This document shows, in pieces, positions 1 to 12,000 of a DNA stretch of 64,000 nucleotides. The translations under genes and the position numbers were made by a program. Source of the DNA: Bostrychus sinensis (taxonomy: Eukaryota; Chordata; Actinopteri; Gobiiformes; Eleotridae); the NCBI GenBank assembly GCA_020698575.1, contig CM036239.1, forward strand, positions 50,557,763 through 50,621,762, written 5' to 3'. The notes beneath the pieces are model-generated. The model did no database searches and was not told the origin of the DNA. It saw only the letters and a list, made by a program, of their open reading frames with translations. Position 1 is the first letter of the stretch, and every line of letters starts with the position of its first letter.

Positions 1-1176
1 AAATTGTGACTCAGAGTTCATTGTCTTGATGTGATATGGAATATTGTTCCAAACTTTATTATTTATGTGAAAAGAAGACCTCTGACCAAAGGAGTTGCTC
101 CTGTGAGCTTGATCTAGTGTTCTGTCGTGTATTGGCTGTCGGGAGTAAGGATAGCATATTTTCATTAACAAAACCTAACAGTCGATCTCACTGTGAGTCA
201 AAATCGCCTGTAAATATATAAACTACAGGTGTGTGCTATATTATAATTCATTTTAGAAATTTTCAGTCTAAAAGACTTGAATACTGCATTGTTTATCAGC
301 TGTCATTGGTATTTAGCTAGGGCTGATTGTTCATCTCCTTTCCTCAATAACCGTGGATAAATTCTTCATGAAAGAGTTTGTAGCCTTTGTCTGGTTTATT
401 GGTGGATGTCTTTGCCTCTGTAACTCCAAATGTGAAATTTAGTAAGCTTGTTGAACACACCCATTTTGCCTTAGACAAGCACTAACAGGCAATGCAATAA
501 CGCGATGAGTAACTACTTCCAGTTTTTCTGAAAAAGGTCAGTTGTGTAATATTGTCTCTGACATTACAACTTGTCAGTAATATTTCCATTTATATTGTGT
601 TTCTGTCACCTGGTATTCCGACTTTCTCCCAGTATCAAAAATATGTTAGATCAATAAGTAACAACAGAGAAGACTGTCTTTTTACAAGTTGGATGTGAAT
701 TTGGCAACAAATTCTATCAATAGTAGTTTTACAAATATCTTAAAGTCAACCACTTGTAATGTTTTTTATTTAGTACGTTTCTGAAAGCTAAGTCATAAGC
801 ATATTTGTTGCAAAAAAACATCCCCACAATACAGTAAATACTGTTTCCACTGACATTTGGAAATTTTTAATGCACCTGAATTAGCTCTTTAAAATAAAAC
901 CCCTGAGTTTCAGTGTGTAATGCTGATATTTATTAGAGTAAAATTTATACAGATTATTGTTCTTTTACCGGCAATCTTGGCATAAAATTTTGTTCTAAAT
1001 GGCTTTAAAAGTTTTAAAAATGTCTTGAATTTAATTTTAACTGGTGACTGTCCAGAGAGTACCCTGCCTAAGACCCAAAGTTCAGTATCCACAAACCCTA
1101 ACAGAAATTTGTAGAAGGTGAATTAATCAATATTAGTGTCAGTGAAAAATATCTCATTTTGTCTCTTTGTTGTAAG
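1..1176. other. Intronic or noncoding sequence, no exon recognised
   Basis: This AT-rich stretch precedes the acceptor of the fibrinogen-domain exon and is probably intron of that gene. The open frames in it are short and show no domain-like composition. I see no RNA gene, tandem array or clear transposon end. Confidence 0.5.
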
Positions 1177-1478
1177 TTGATGCCATCCGTGGAGTCTACA
1201 AAGGGATTGACCAGAATGGTTTTGGCTTCAGCACCACGGACAGGGACAACGACGGCTGTAACCCCTGTATCTTTGGAGATATCGCCCAGATGGACTGCGC
1301 TTCTACAGACGGAGGAGGCTGGTGGTTCAGCCGCTGCGGCTCGGCCAGTCTTCACGGGGACTATCACCTGGCGGGGGACCACATCGGCTGGGCTTCGGGG
1401 CTGCACTGGCACTCCTGGAAAACTGGAGCTCCGTACTCTCTGAAGGCCACCAGGATGATGATCAAACCAATGGCGTAA
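1177..1478 (+). CDS. Fibrinogen C-terminal domain protein, last coding exon (partial)
   Basis: The exon follows a pyrimidine-rich acceptor ending in AG at 1175-1176 and reads in frame to TAA at 1476-1478, giving about 100 C-terminal residues. The frame contains the calcium-loop signature DRDNDGC, then GGGWWFSRC, then HIGWASGLHW and a terminal ATRMMIKP block. These are the hallmarks of the second half of a fibrinogen-related domain, as in angiopoietin-like, fibrinogen-like and ficolin-type secreted proteins. Such domains bind calcium and a protein or glycan ligand outside the cell. Two extra cysteines (CNPC) after the calcium loop are not in the basic fibrinogen fold, so I do not assign a subfamily. 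Upstream exons lie outside the window. Confidence 0.85.
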
Positions 1479-2410
1479 AGGAGACGGTTTCAGATATACT
1501 GTCATTCAGCTTTGTGTTGTTTTTAATGTAGGGGTAGATTCCCATTTAAAAACTCCTTATTGGCTCGGAGCCCGAAAATGGTTGATTTATTTTTCATCTG
1601 AAAAACATTTTGATCATATCACAAATTGAGGGAAAGTTTTTTGGTTGTTCTTAGATATCACTGAAGAGCTCAAAATACCCATAAAAGCTCATTTAACCCT
1701 TGTGCCTCAATGAGGGCAAAAGTGTCCTTTTCAAATTTTATGTTTCTGGTAACTTTGCTGTGGTTCTTACCTTTTCTGGTGGTCCTTTTTTGGCTCAGGT
1801 GTGTATTTTATCACTAATGTTGATATTTTAACCACAAATCTAATATTAATTCACTAAATGTATTAAGTTGCTCCTGTTAAGTGACAAAAATTGTAACCCT
1901 TTTTTTTTTTTTTTTTTTTGTAAAAACACACACAAATATTGAAATATTTTCAATATTCTCAAAGCAAAGTGGATTTTTCCAGGGGGGTTATTACAGCAAC
2001 AACACTGATTTGGGTGGATTTGAGATTTTTTTGTAGTAACAAAAGTTACAATGGGTTTTAATGGGAGTTGTTTTTTTAGATTCTGCATAGCACAGGAAAA
2101 TGATCCCTAAAAATAAATATTGTTGGTAATCTTTTAGATGCTTTACAATAACGGCAGACAGCACTGCTTCTTTACCACTATTCATGTTCACACTGCTGTC
2201 CTTCATTAACAAACCCACACACGCACACATGCATGCACGCCAAATGCTTCTGATGATTTTGCTTCAGCTTTGTGTTCTTCTTTGATAAAGCATTTACTCT
2301 TCAGCCACAAGAGGTCAGTGCAAGAACACATTCAATCCAAGTGTTCTTTTTTTTTTTTCTCCATGGTTTACATTGTACTGCATTCTTCAATAAAACACAT
2401 TTCAGCTTTT
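1479..2410 (+). other. Probable 3' UTR of the fibrinogen-domain gene
   Basis: Noncoding sequence after the stop codon, with a poly-T run near 1900-1919 and an AATAAA at about 2390 that could be the polyadenylation signal. The UTR extent is inferred, not proven. Confidence 0.35.
1518..1584. repeat. Dispersed repeat, copy A
   Basis: The block containing ATGTAGGGGTAGATTCCC and, shortly after, GCTCGGAGCCCGAAAATGG recurs at 2761-2845 with the same order. Copy A lacks about 17 bases found in copy B. It is probably a fragment of a short DNA transposon. Confidence 0.6.
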
Positions 2411-2417
2411 ACAAATG

Positions 2418-2446
2418 TATTTATTTATTTATTTATTTATTTATTT
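2418..2446. repeat. (ATTT)n microsatellite
   Basis: About seven uninterrupted ATTT units. Confidence 0.9.
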
Positions 2447-2760
2447 CATAATAAAAAAACTATACTGGGCCTTTGTAAAAGCCACCAAGTTCAAGGTAAA
2501 TTTTTATTTATTTTATTTTGACATTAAGAGAAAGAGAATAAAAGACAAATGATCAAATCGACTCTCATTAGATCATTACAACAATCACGTACAGCCATAT
2601 TTCAACCATTAGTTTACAATATTTTTCCATAAGGGCTGTGCATTGGAAGAACCCGGCAACACAATGTGCATCATGATATAACTGTCACAGTACGATATAA
2701 TGTATATCAGTACATTTCCATACTGTAACAGAGACAGTATATGGTGATATTTTTATAGTA

Positions 2761-2845
2761 TGTTTTTGATGTAGGGGTAGATTCCCATTTAAAAAACAAT
2801 TACAGCAGGGGTTCTCAAACTTGCTCAGGGCCCAAAAATGGTTGC
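2761..2845. repeat. Dispersed repeat, copy B
   Basis: Second copy of the repeat at 1518-1584. It includes a stretch (GGGGTTCTCAAAC) resembling the ends of fish hAT elements. The rest of 2447-3400 shows nothing further that I can name. Confidence 0.55.
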
Positions 2846-3407
2846 AGCTCATGGGTTGCGTATTGTTTTATTGCTCTCTTTATATGAAACAAAATATAAA
2901 TGACATTATAATGAATAGTTTTACTGAATGCTTCAAAAGCCACAGTACAGTACAGTAGTAAATGTAGCTTTAATTTGTTCCCTCATTACTAATTGTACAT
3001 ACTTTAGGCAGTTTCATTAAAAATCAAAACAAGGTCAAAAAGAAGTCATCTGGATTTATGATATGGAAATATGATTACAAAAAACCCAAAAAAAAACATA
3101 ACACTTGTATATGTCTACACAACATCATACATCAGACCTAATATTTGCTGCAGATGCGTTGGACCCTCCCCGTGAATACAGTGGCAATTGGTCACTGTTG
3201 TCACCCGCTTAGTGAGTCTGTACCTGAGTGACAAATGGGAACCTGGACCACCACTTGTTAAAGGTTTCCTAATGGCTGTATTTGGACTGTATTCATTGTG
3301 TTTTTGTTTCATTTGTTTTGTAGTCTAATGAAAAGAAAAAACAGAGTACACAGCAAACAGTCTTTTATTTTCTAAATATTTAATATAAAAAAACACAATC
3401 TATTTAT

Positions 3408-3583
3408 TTACAGTACAGTTTTAAAAGCCATCATGGTCAATAAGAGCCAGGAACATGTCCACAGAGTCTGGAAAAATGAAAGAGAAGTGGAGGCTGAAGG
3501 TCCCGGCCACAGAGGTGGTGGAGGAGAAGTGGAGGCTGAGGAAGATGGTGTCTGTGAATCCTGTTCCTCCTCACTGTCGGACG
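3408..3583 (-). CDS. Zinc-finger gene, putative last coding exon (acidic Ser/Pro-rich tail)
   Basis: If the donor at 3679-3678 joins the acceptor ending at 3584 (CACTTCCAG), the frame stays open for about 58 codons. It starts SDSEEEQDSQ, continues with a Ser/Pro stretch, and ends at TAA (3410-3408), followed at once by AATAAA-like signals on the minus strand. A stronger-looking acceptor (TTTTTACAG) lies about 14 bases upstream; using it gives only eight more residues before a stop. The choice between the two is open. The acidic serine-rich composition fits a disordered nuclear protein tail. Confidence 0.45.
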
Positions 3584-3679
3584 CTGGAAGTGAGGGCTGT
3601 AAAAAGAAACAAAGAGCACTGAGTATAATCCTAATCTGTCAGGGTCATTTTAGGCCTTTTCACTGAGTCAGTGTCTCAC

Positions 3680-4195
3680 CTTGAAACCACCGGTGCAGTG
3701 CCTCCTCATTCTTCTGTAGTCTCTGGAGGGCTGCGTCCAGATCCTCCTCAATCTTCAGGAGCCTTTGAGAATATCCCCTCTGTGTCATGAGCTCCATCCC
3801 ACTGGCAGGCTGCTCCTGGCTGGAGGCCTGCTCTCCACGTGGATCCAGGTCGAGCCTGCTGACCATCTCCACCCTGGGGTTGCTCCTCCTCAGCTCCTTT
3901 AACAGCTTGACAGCCGTGTCCCACCTGGCGGACTCCATGTATCTGTCGATCCTTGTCTGGGTTAGCTCACAGTGGGAGTTCACCAGGTGGAGGTCCAGCC
4001 TGCAGCTCTTGTACATGCACCCGGTCACAGGACAGTGTTCCTCTCGGATGTTGACCCTCCTGGTGGCCAGCTTCAGGAGGATCTTTCTTTCTGTGTCATT
4101 CTTGACCTTGTGCTTCACCAGCAGGTGCTTACGCAGAGACGCATAAAGTCTCTGGCACAGGGGGCAGAAGTGGGTTGATTTGGTCATCGCCATTT
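3680..4195 (-). CDS. C2H2-type zinc-finger domain protein, main coding exon
   Basis: The coding exon begins after an acceptor (TCCTTTACAG) whose AG is at about 4197-4196, with the likely start ATG at 4193 (MAMTKSTHFCPLC). An in-frame ATG further upstream lies beyond that acceptor, so I reject it. Two cysteine/histidine units are visible: CPLC followed by HLLVKH, and CPVTGC followed by HLVNSH, i.e. two C2H2-like fingers separated by about 30 residues. A helical, probably coiled-coil segment (LLKIEEDLDAALQRLQ) follows. The exon ends at a consensus donor (CAAG then GTGAGA). Two widely spaced fingers and a short coil suggest a nucleic-acid or protein-binding nuclear factor of a fish-expanded type, but I do not recognise the gene. 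A noncoding 5' exon is expected upstream. Confidence 0.6.
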
Positions 4196-5539
4196 CTGTA
4201 AAGGACAAGAGACAACAGTTACTCTCTACCTGAGCATTTGTGAAGGGTGAAGGGCGCTCTGGGGGAGGACATCCCCACTGCAACAGGCTTTACAGTCTGT
4301 ACAGACCGTCTGCCTTTGTCTGAGAGAAAGTGAACAGCTAAGTAAGAGTAGGTCAGCACTTGCTTACTAAAAACAGGGCCTAGTACAGTGTACTTACAGA
4401 GTACTTTGTGTAATAGTTCTGGGTAGTGCTGAGAACTCCCAGTGTTTCTAACAGTGAACCTTAGTAAGAGCATGCATTCTCCAAAAAGTGCAAACAAACT
4501 GAGTTAAACTGAGATTCAAAGTGCAAGCAAAAGTGAGCACAGTTAAAAGTAGCATTCACTCCAACAAAGAACAACACTTACCGGCACACAAGCAACAAAA
4601 CAAGTGCAAAAAGCAAAAAAACAGAGGTCCTGCAGCTCCTAAGGGAAGGCAGCAAATGATGGGCCTGAATGGGACCTGGAGAATCAAGTACAGGGGCCCT
4701 GTGCGCTCTGATTGGCCAGAGGTGTGTCACCTGGGGTTGGGCAAGGCAGCAGAGGCTGTACCTGAATAGGACACCTGTTGGGGGTTGTGGGGGTCCACAT
4801 CTGGGGAATTTCCACTGCAATGCACACAATTTACACTTGATCATTGTTTCATTGTTGTCTTTGAAGAACATGGGGGTGTATATTTGTAGTTAGGAAATGT
4901 TACTGTATGTTTATAAGTGTTGTTCATGATTTATAAATTTTGTATTCAAAGTTAAGTTTTAACTCTGTCTGTTCAATGTGTAACCTTTGAAAGATTTGAA
5001 GAAAAATAAATACATAAATACACTAGTGTAAAGCTTTTGTAACTATTGAAAAGCAGGATTTTTAATTTAATATTAGCTTTCAGATCTCATGGAGAAAACA
5101 CCTGCAGCGCTTCCCATAGTCAAAAAGAATGACTCTGATAGCCAGAAGTTAGTCTTGTATTCATGACCCTTGTTTTATTTAATGTCAGCAAAGTGATGAC
5201 AATGTTGATGCTAAAACCACCTCTCGGGACAATATGATCATACACTAAGTCCATAACGAGGCCAGCACAAGAAAAAAGCATGTTTCAATACAGACACTGA
5301 TTTACTAAAACAACATACAACGTACATTGTAACCCAAACTTAGAAATAACCCAAGAGTAACAGTCAAAACAAGGAACTTAATATATAATGGCATAACCAA
5401 GATAGAGTATATTAAAATGCATAAACTGGCATAAACTAAAGCTTAACATAACTTGTGAATAATAAATGAATACAGGAAAGGTCCTGGTCCTGACCTGGTC
5501 CTCTCAGTGTAAGTGTGTGTTCTGTAGAAGAAACCAGGT
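4196..5539. other. Noncoding interval between zinc-finger gene and NLR gene
   Basis: It should hold the promoter or 5' exon of the minus-strand zinc-finger gene and the 3' UTR of the NLR gene. I see no convincing exon and no repeat with clear ends. Confidence 0.4.
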
Positions 5540-6081
5540 CTAAGCCAGGTCTAAACCACACAGAGTCAGTGAGGAGTCTTTAGACCAGAGTCCAAACCCA
5601 GGGATCAGAGTCTGAGTGAATGTGGAGTTGAAGGTGTGGAGGTGGATCAGTCGCTCAGAGGAGACTGTGTAGAAGGACAGAGAGCCAGCAGGACAGTCCA
5701 CATACACTGCCACTGTCCCAGAAGAGGACGGGGACTGAGGGAGGGGGGTTTGTTTGTCTTTATGCAAAACATAGAAACCACCTCCAGAGCAGTTCAGACT
5801 CCAGGACTGATCATTACGTCCAAACAAACTGTCATACATGCCTCCTTCCCTTCTGATTCCTCTGTAAGACACTGATATATAAACCTCTCCACTCCACTGG
5901 ACCTCCCAGTAACAGCGACCAGTCAGACCAGTAGAACACAGAAGCTGATCCCACCACTCAAATCTGTCCTGATGATCTGGATGTGGCTGCTCCTCTCCCA
6001 CATTAGTCACCTTCTTGTTGTTGTCAGACAGTTTAAGTTTTATGTGAGCTGTGTTTGGATCCAGTGTGAGTTCACAGAAAT
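5540..6081 (-). CDS. NLR exon 9: PRY-SPRY (B30.2) domain
   Basis: The exon opens after CTCCATCAG and reads FCELTLDPNTAH (PRY start), then the SPRY core with the CYWEVQWSG motif and the terminal FGLWSKDSSLTLCGL block, ending at TAG. About 180 residues is the normal B30.2 length. Such domains bind protein or microbial ligands in TRIM and fish NLR proteins. Phase matches exon 8 (T plus AT restores Tyr). Confidence 0.9.
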
Positions 6082-9000
6082 CTGATGGAGAGAAGACACA
6101 ATACAGCAGCAGTTAGTCACCTGTCCACTCTGAACACATGGACTTTTATTTTGTATCATGGGCACATTTTTTATTGGGAACATATCTTTAAAATCTATGA
6201 AGTGACCTAATTGTATCAGTGAGCATTTAATTGAGTTCTTCTTCTCCTGTTTATTGCTGTAGAACATAAAGCACGTCCTGAACCTCCAGCCTCTGACGTC
6301 ACTACACAGGAGTTTATTCACTTCTCTGTGCTTCATGAGACACAGTTTCTTCTTTAAGGCTCAAAGACACATCACTGAGCTCCATGTGTTTTCTATGAGG
6401 ACTCTGTTTCCCACAATGCATTGTTTCTTTCACAAAACATATTAAGACTTCATCACTTACACTTCCTGAGTCCTCCTGGTGTTAACCACTCTGCTCCAGC
6501 AGGCTCCAGTCTGAAGGAAACACAGACATCACATCATGTTCTTTGAGTCATGGCTCAGTGATGAATTTGCTGCTTTTCAGAACAAGCTGTCCACACATTT
6601 ATTCAACTCAAATATGTTTTTATTATTAATCCTTCTTCTGTAAATGTCCCAGAAAATCTCAGAGCAGTGTGTGCAGCAGAGTGTGGTTGTTCTGTCACTA
6701 GAACATGTGGCTGAGAGGAGAACATCTAATAAAACTACATACACACCTCTGACTAAAACAGTTCATATATCAGCAACGGTTTGAAAGAAGACATTTATCT
6801 GTTTTTATCAGTCATTTCTCTGAATAATGTTGTGTTGTTCCTGTCCTGTGTGCACTGGTGTGACTGTCTGAGTAACACTTGCAGATGTATTAATTCATCT
6901 CTGGGACACTGATACAATGAAGACCTACAGCATTTCTGTCTCTGTCAGTGTTTTATGGATTAACCTCACTCTGCTGTTTACACCGGGACCTCACTGTTTT
7001 CTGACACAGCCAGAGAGCTTCATCTGTGTTACACCCAGACCTGGGACATACCAAGATCTGTGACTGCAGGGGGCGCTGCTGCACATTTTACTGTCTGTTT
7101 AATCTACAGCTCGGCAGAATCACTGCTCTCATCTTTTAAATGGTTGCTTGGACACATGTCTTATCTTAATCTGTCCTTTCTGGACACAGTGTCCACAGTT
7201 TGTGGTCTGTCCACAAAAAACACAAGTCACAGATCTGATACTGACAGCTGCTGTCAGAATCTGTGAGCGAGCCCTGACCTGGAGAAAGACGTCTGTGTGA
7301 AGTGGGACTGTTGGACGCTCACATCAACATCAGACTCAAACACACTTCTGTGTCTGTGGGATGTGTTTTTCAAATAAATGCATTAAACTGATTAAACTTT
7401 CCTCTCAGTGCCACCACCTCAGTTTCTCTGGAAATGAGGAGCTTTTAGGAGCTTCAACACAAATGTCATTTATGTTTTTATTGAAGACAAATGCAGCTCA
7501 TTTGATTTTATTATTAACAGCCTACATTAAAATTATATTGTATATGTCGTGTGTTGATATTTGACCTTATTATATTATTATTATATTATATTATTATTAT
7601 ATTTATATTTTCTTTGTTAAATACATGAAAATAAGAGGCACAGGCCGATAGAGTAAGAGCAAACAGGAGCTACTGGACTTTTGTGATGTCATTAAGTTCA
7701 CCTTGTCCCAAGCCTGGACCCACCAGTCTGGGCCCACCAGTCTGGGCCCACCAGTCTGGACTTGAGTTTGGACCTGAGTACAGAAGTCCAGAGTTTGCAG
7801 ACTGGGAGCTGAGAGTGGTCTCTGGTCTCTGTTCTGGTGTTGAACCTCTGGACTCCTCTGCGTCTGAATGACCCATATCTGACCATGAACTCCTCTCCTT
7901 CAGAGTTCAAATTACTGCTGCCACCACTTCAGGTCATCAGGTTTCTGAGTTTACATCAGATCCTGCACCAGCATTGTCCCTATCAAGGAAGATCTCTGTG
8001 GAAACATCTGCTGTGCAGCTGACCTGGTCCAGAGCAGAATAAGTTCCAGTAGAACGGAAACATGTACGCTGACCAATCAGTGACGAGAAATGAACTGCTG
8101 TGTGAGCGAGTGAAGGAGGAGGAGAAAACTACAGCGCAGAGTGAGAAAAGAGAAGTGCACAAGATGAGAGTGGACAGTGAGTAGTGATGGGCGGATCCAT
8201 CCAAGTATCAATAGTATCCATACCAACGTTGGTATGGATAGACCAAATTAGTGTGATGGGACCAATTCTGCTGCTCCCCTTCCCTCTGTACAAAACCTGT
8301 GAAGGAAGAATTTGTTTTCTTCTTTTGTGCAGATTTTGTTCATAAAATACATTTTTTATTTGCCTAACTTTGTTTAAAATCTCTTTAACCTGCAGCTGAC
8401 AGTGGAAAGCAACAGTCACAAACTCATTTAGTGATCAGTAAATGTATCCAGATGTATCGTATTTTCCGGAAGTTGCTCTTTTTTATAGTTTGGCTGGTCC
8501 TGCGACTTATAGTCAGGTGCGACTTGTATATCAAAATATATATAATTTAACATGTTTTAAAAATGTATTCATACTGACTGATATGAAGCAAGGAGTAAAC
8601 ATTACCATCTACAGCCGCAAGAGGGCGCTCTAGGCTTGTGACAATTACTGTCAGTAGTATTCAGTGATGGAGAATGAGATCAGGAGCTTGGTGAACTTGT
8701 TTACCATAACTTTCTTGTTGGACTCGCTGACTTGTTATGTTAATTTAGCCTCTTCAGCCTCCCAGGTTTGTTCTTTATGCTATTGTGTAGCTGAATAACT
8801 GTTAATGTGTTACATTAACATACCACACACCTATTCAGCCTGTTGTTCTGTGTGCTTGTGTAGCTGAATAACTTGCCTTTCCAGATTAAATGCCTGTTCT
8901 TGGTCTTGAATTTTGTGAAATAAATTTCTAAATAAATGCGACTTATAGTCCAGTTTGACTTATCTATCTTTTTCTCTTCATGACGCATTTTTTGACCAAT

Positions 9001-12000
9001 GCGACTTGTACTCTGGAGTGACTTATAGTCCGGAAAATACGGTAACACATAACACACTGCTTGTCTCTACATGAAAGCAAACAAATGAACACATTATGAG
9101 TATGAGTATCGGTATCAGTATCGATATCAGTGTTACGATACTGCCCCCAGTATCAGAACAGTTTCAGATCGGAACAAATTTACAGTTTCGTCTCATCCCT
9201 AAGAGTGAGGATTAACAAACTTGGACTGGAGGCAAAGTAACATCTGTTATCAAGTCAGAACTTTTTAGACTCGTTTATACACAAAGGCTACTCAGTGCAT
9301 TATATTGTGCTCAGATTGACACAAAGTTTTTGTTTTTATTAAAACCCTCTGGATAAACTCTGTGACAAAGATTTAAACTTTATTCAGTGGCGATTGCTTA
9401 TTAATAGTAAATAGTCCAATATGCACTGTTGAATTTCAGAAAAATTAGATATTAAGTTGCATTAAAAGTGTGCTAGAATGTGTTTAATTTCAATAATAAT
9501 TAAAGCCGCAAGCGGCATTGGTAGGCCCTCGCCGGCCGCAACCGGAGCTGGGGCAGAGGAGAAACCATTTTGCCAAATTTTTTGTTGTTACCTTTTGATA
9601 AAAAAACGGCAAAAAGCGTCCTAATACTCCATAGAACTGCATTGAATGTAATTCCCATTGGAATAAAATGGCAGAATTCGACCATCGCCATGGCAACACC
9701 GAATGAAATACGACTTGGGTACCATTGGAATTTTTGATCAGGATGACATCAAGAATATTTGTGCCTAATTTGAGAAATTTTCATTCAAGTATTATTTTTT
9801 CTGTCCATAGAAATTTTTGTTTCAGTCCCATTGGAATAAAATGGCAGGTTTCAGTCATCGCCATGACAACACAGTATAAAATATGACATGGGTCTCATTG
9901 ACTTTTGTGATCGGCGTGACATAAAGTAATTTTCTGCCAAGTTTCGTAAATTTTTGAAAAACTAAATTTTTTACTGACCATATAAATATTTGTGTCATTC
10001 TGTAGGAGGCGCTAGTGCGGCAAATTTCATTCTTTCTTATTTAATGGGTTTAGGCTTGGAGGGTTTATGAGTGTTTAAAATTTGAGCCAAATCGCAGTTA
10101 CTATGTGCGAATTGTAGCAAATTGAAGGTACAGAGAAATCGAAAAAAAATTCGTAAATTTTGCGGCTGCGCCGCACAAAAACCGTAAAACTTTTGCGAAG
10201 AATTTGGATAACTTTTAATGCCCCACTTCTGTAGATGATGTAGAACGATTCTGAGCTAATTCGGTAAAATGCCCAAGGAGGAGTTAGAAAAAGTACGATG
10301 TGTGCAAAATTGCTGACTCAGCGCTTCGCATATTTCAATCCAAGATTACCGACTTCTGGTTTGTCTGGGGGCGTGGCCATAATAATATTTTTTGTTTGGC
10401 TCCATGTCAGCAATGTGATTACCGAATTTGGTGGGTCTGCGACAAACTTTACGTTCGGCCGACTCCCATTGGCGCAATGTATTTTCAATGTTGTAGGTGG
10501 CGCTATCGCGCCACTTTTGTATTGTTAAGTATGGCGCCTAAAAAAAACAAAATTTTCACGCACGTGTGAATTTTGGGCAAAATTTGGTGAGTTTTCATAA
10601 ATGTTCAGGGGGTCAAATTAGCGATCCTTGCGCAGAAGAAAAATAAAGAAAGAAAGAAAGAATAATAATAAAAATAATAATAATTTTAGCAAAAACAATA
10701 TATCCGTTTACATTATACCCACAAATTATATATTTTTGGAAAGCTTTCGAGGTCCCCCACGTGACCGTGGGGTCAAATGTCAATGACGAGCGCTTACGCG
10801 CTCGTCATTGACCCACGAATGTGGCGTCGCCCATTGACTCCCATTCATTTTCAGCCAATACAAGTATGTGGCTTCCATACCTGATGTATATATGATTGTG
10901 TAGGACTGGATGCCATGAGTGTGTACATGGGAAAGCGCTTCGCGCTTTGTTTTTGTGCGCTTCGCGCACTTATGAGTGGGCTTCGCCCACTGACTTCCAT
11001 TGATTCTGAGCGAAAACAAGTATGTGGCTTCCATACCTGAGGTATATGTGTTTGTGTAGTACTTGTTGCCATGAGTGTGTACATGGCAAAGCGCTTCGCG
11101 CTTTGTTTTTGTGCGCTTCGCGCACTTTTGGGCAGTGCGCTTCGCGCACTGCTGTGCAGACACAATAGGCCCTGCGCCACCCTTGGGGCTCGGGCCTAAT
11201 AATGCATTAGTCTTATATTGCGCTTTTCTAGACGTTCAAAGTTGCTTTTTCAATTAGATGCATTATTCATTTGCAGCCATTGTGTGCCTACGGCCCCTCC
11301 GACCACCACACTGACACATTCATACAGGCAAGGTGGGTGAAGTGTCTTGCCCAAGGACACAACGACAGTATACAATGCTGGGAGTGGGGCTTGAACTGCT
11401 GACCTGCAAGTTAGCGGACAAGCATCTCTACTGACTGAGCTACTGCCGCCCTAAAAATTTCATGAATATGTTGTTTATTAATCAGCTGTTTAGTCTGTTC
11501 TCTGACATGATCCTCCTCTCACTTCAGAGCAGCGGACACTGTGTAAATCCCTACTGATGCTGAGCTTCAATGAATTCCTATGAGACTGCTCATAGCAGTT
11601 TTTTTCATAGCAAAAACACAAGACGCTGATTAGATAAATGCTCCAAAATCGTCCCGTCTGTGGACGCTGAGTGTCTCTGGGAGCCAATGGAACATTGGGC
11701 GTGCCGTAACGCTGGCTGATCCATGCTGATTGGCGGAACTGGTGGAAAATTTTGACAGACAGCAGTGAGTGCCAATAGTGGCCTGCTGTTCCCCGACTTC
11801 ACAGCATGCGATGAATTGGAGCAACAGAGGAGACAGATGTGAGCTGAGGGAGCCGTGCAGAGTTTAAAGCAAGTGATTTATTTCATTTTCACCGTTTGTA
11901 TAGACTACACAATAAATAAACAACTTTTATAGCACTGTTGAGTTTGCATATTGTTTTAGTTTTGTTCATCAATTCAATATCATTGTAGGCAGACTAGCTG

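Noticed and set aside
1741..1790. Similarity of TTAACCCTTGTGCC sequence to about 35749
   Set aside because: Short and without a matching opposite end; could be chance or a very old piggyBac-like fragment.
10780..11163. 127-codon minus-strand frame with internal repeats
   Set aside because: It lies in the hairpin-rich interspersed repeat and mirrors its two direct copies; no domain, no start context.
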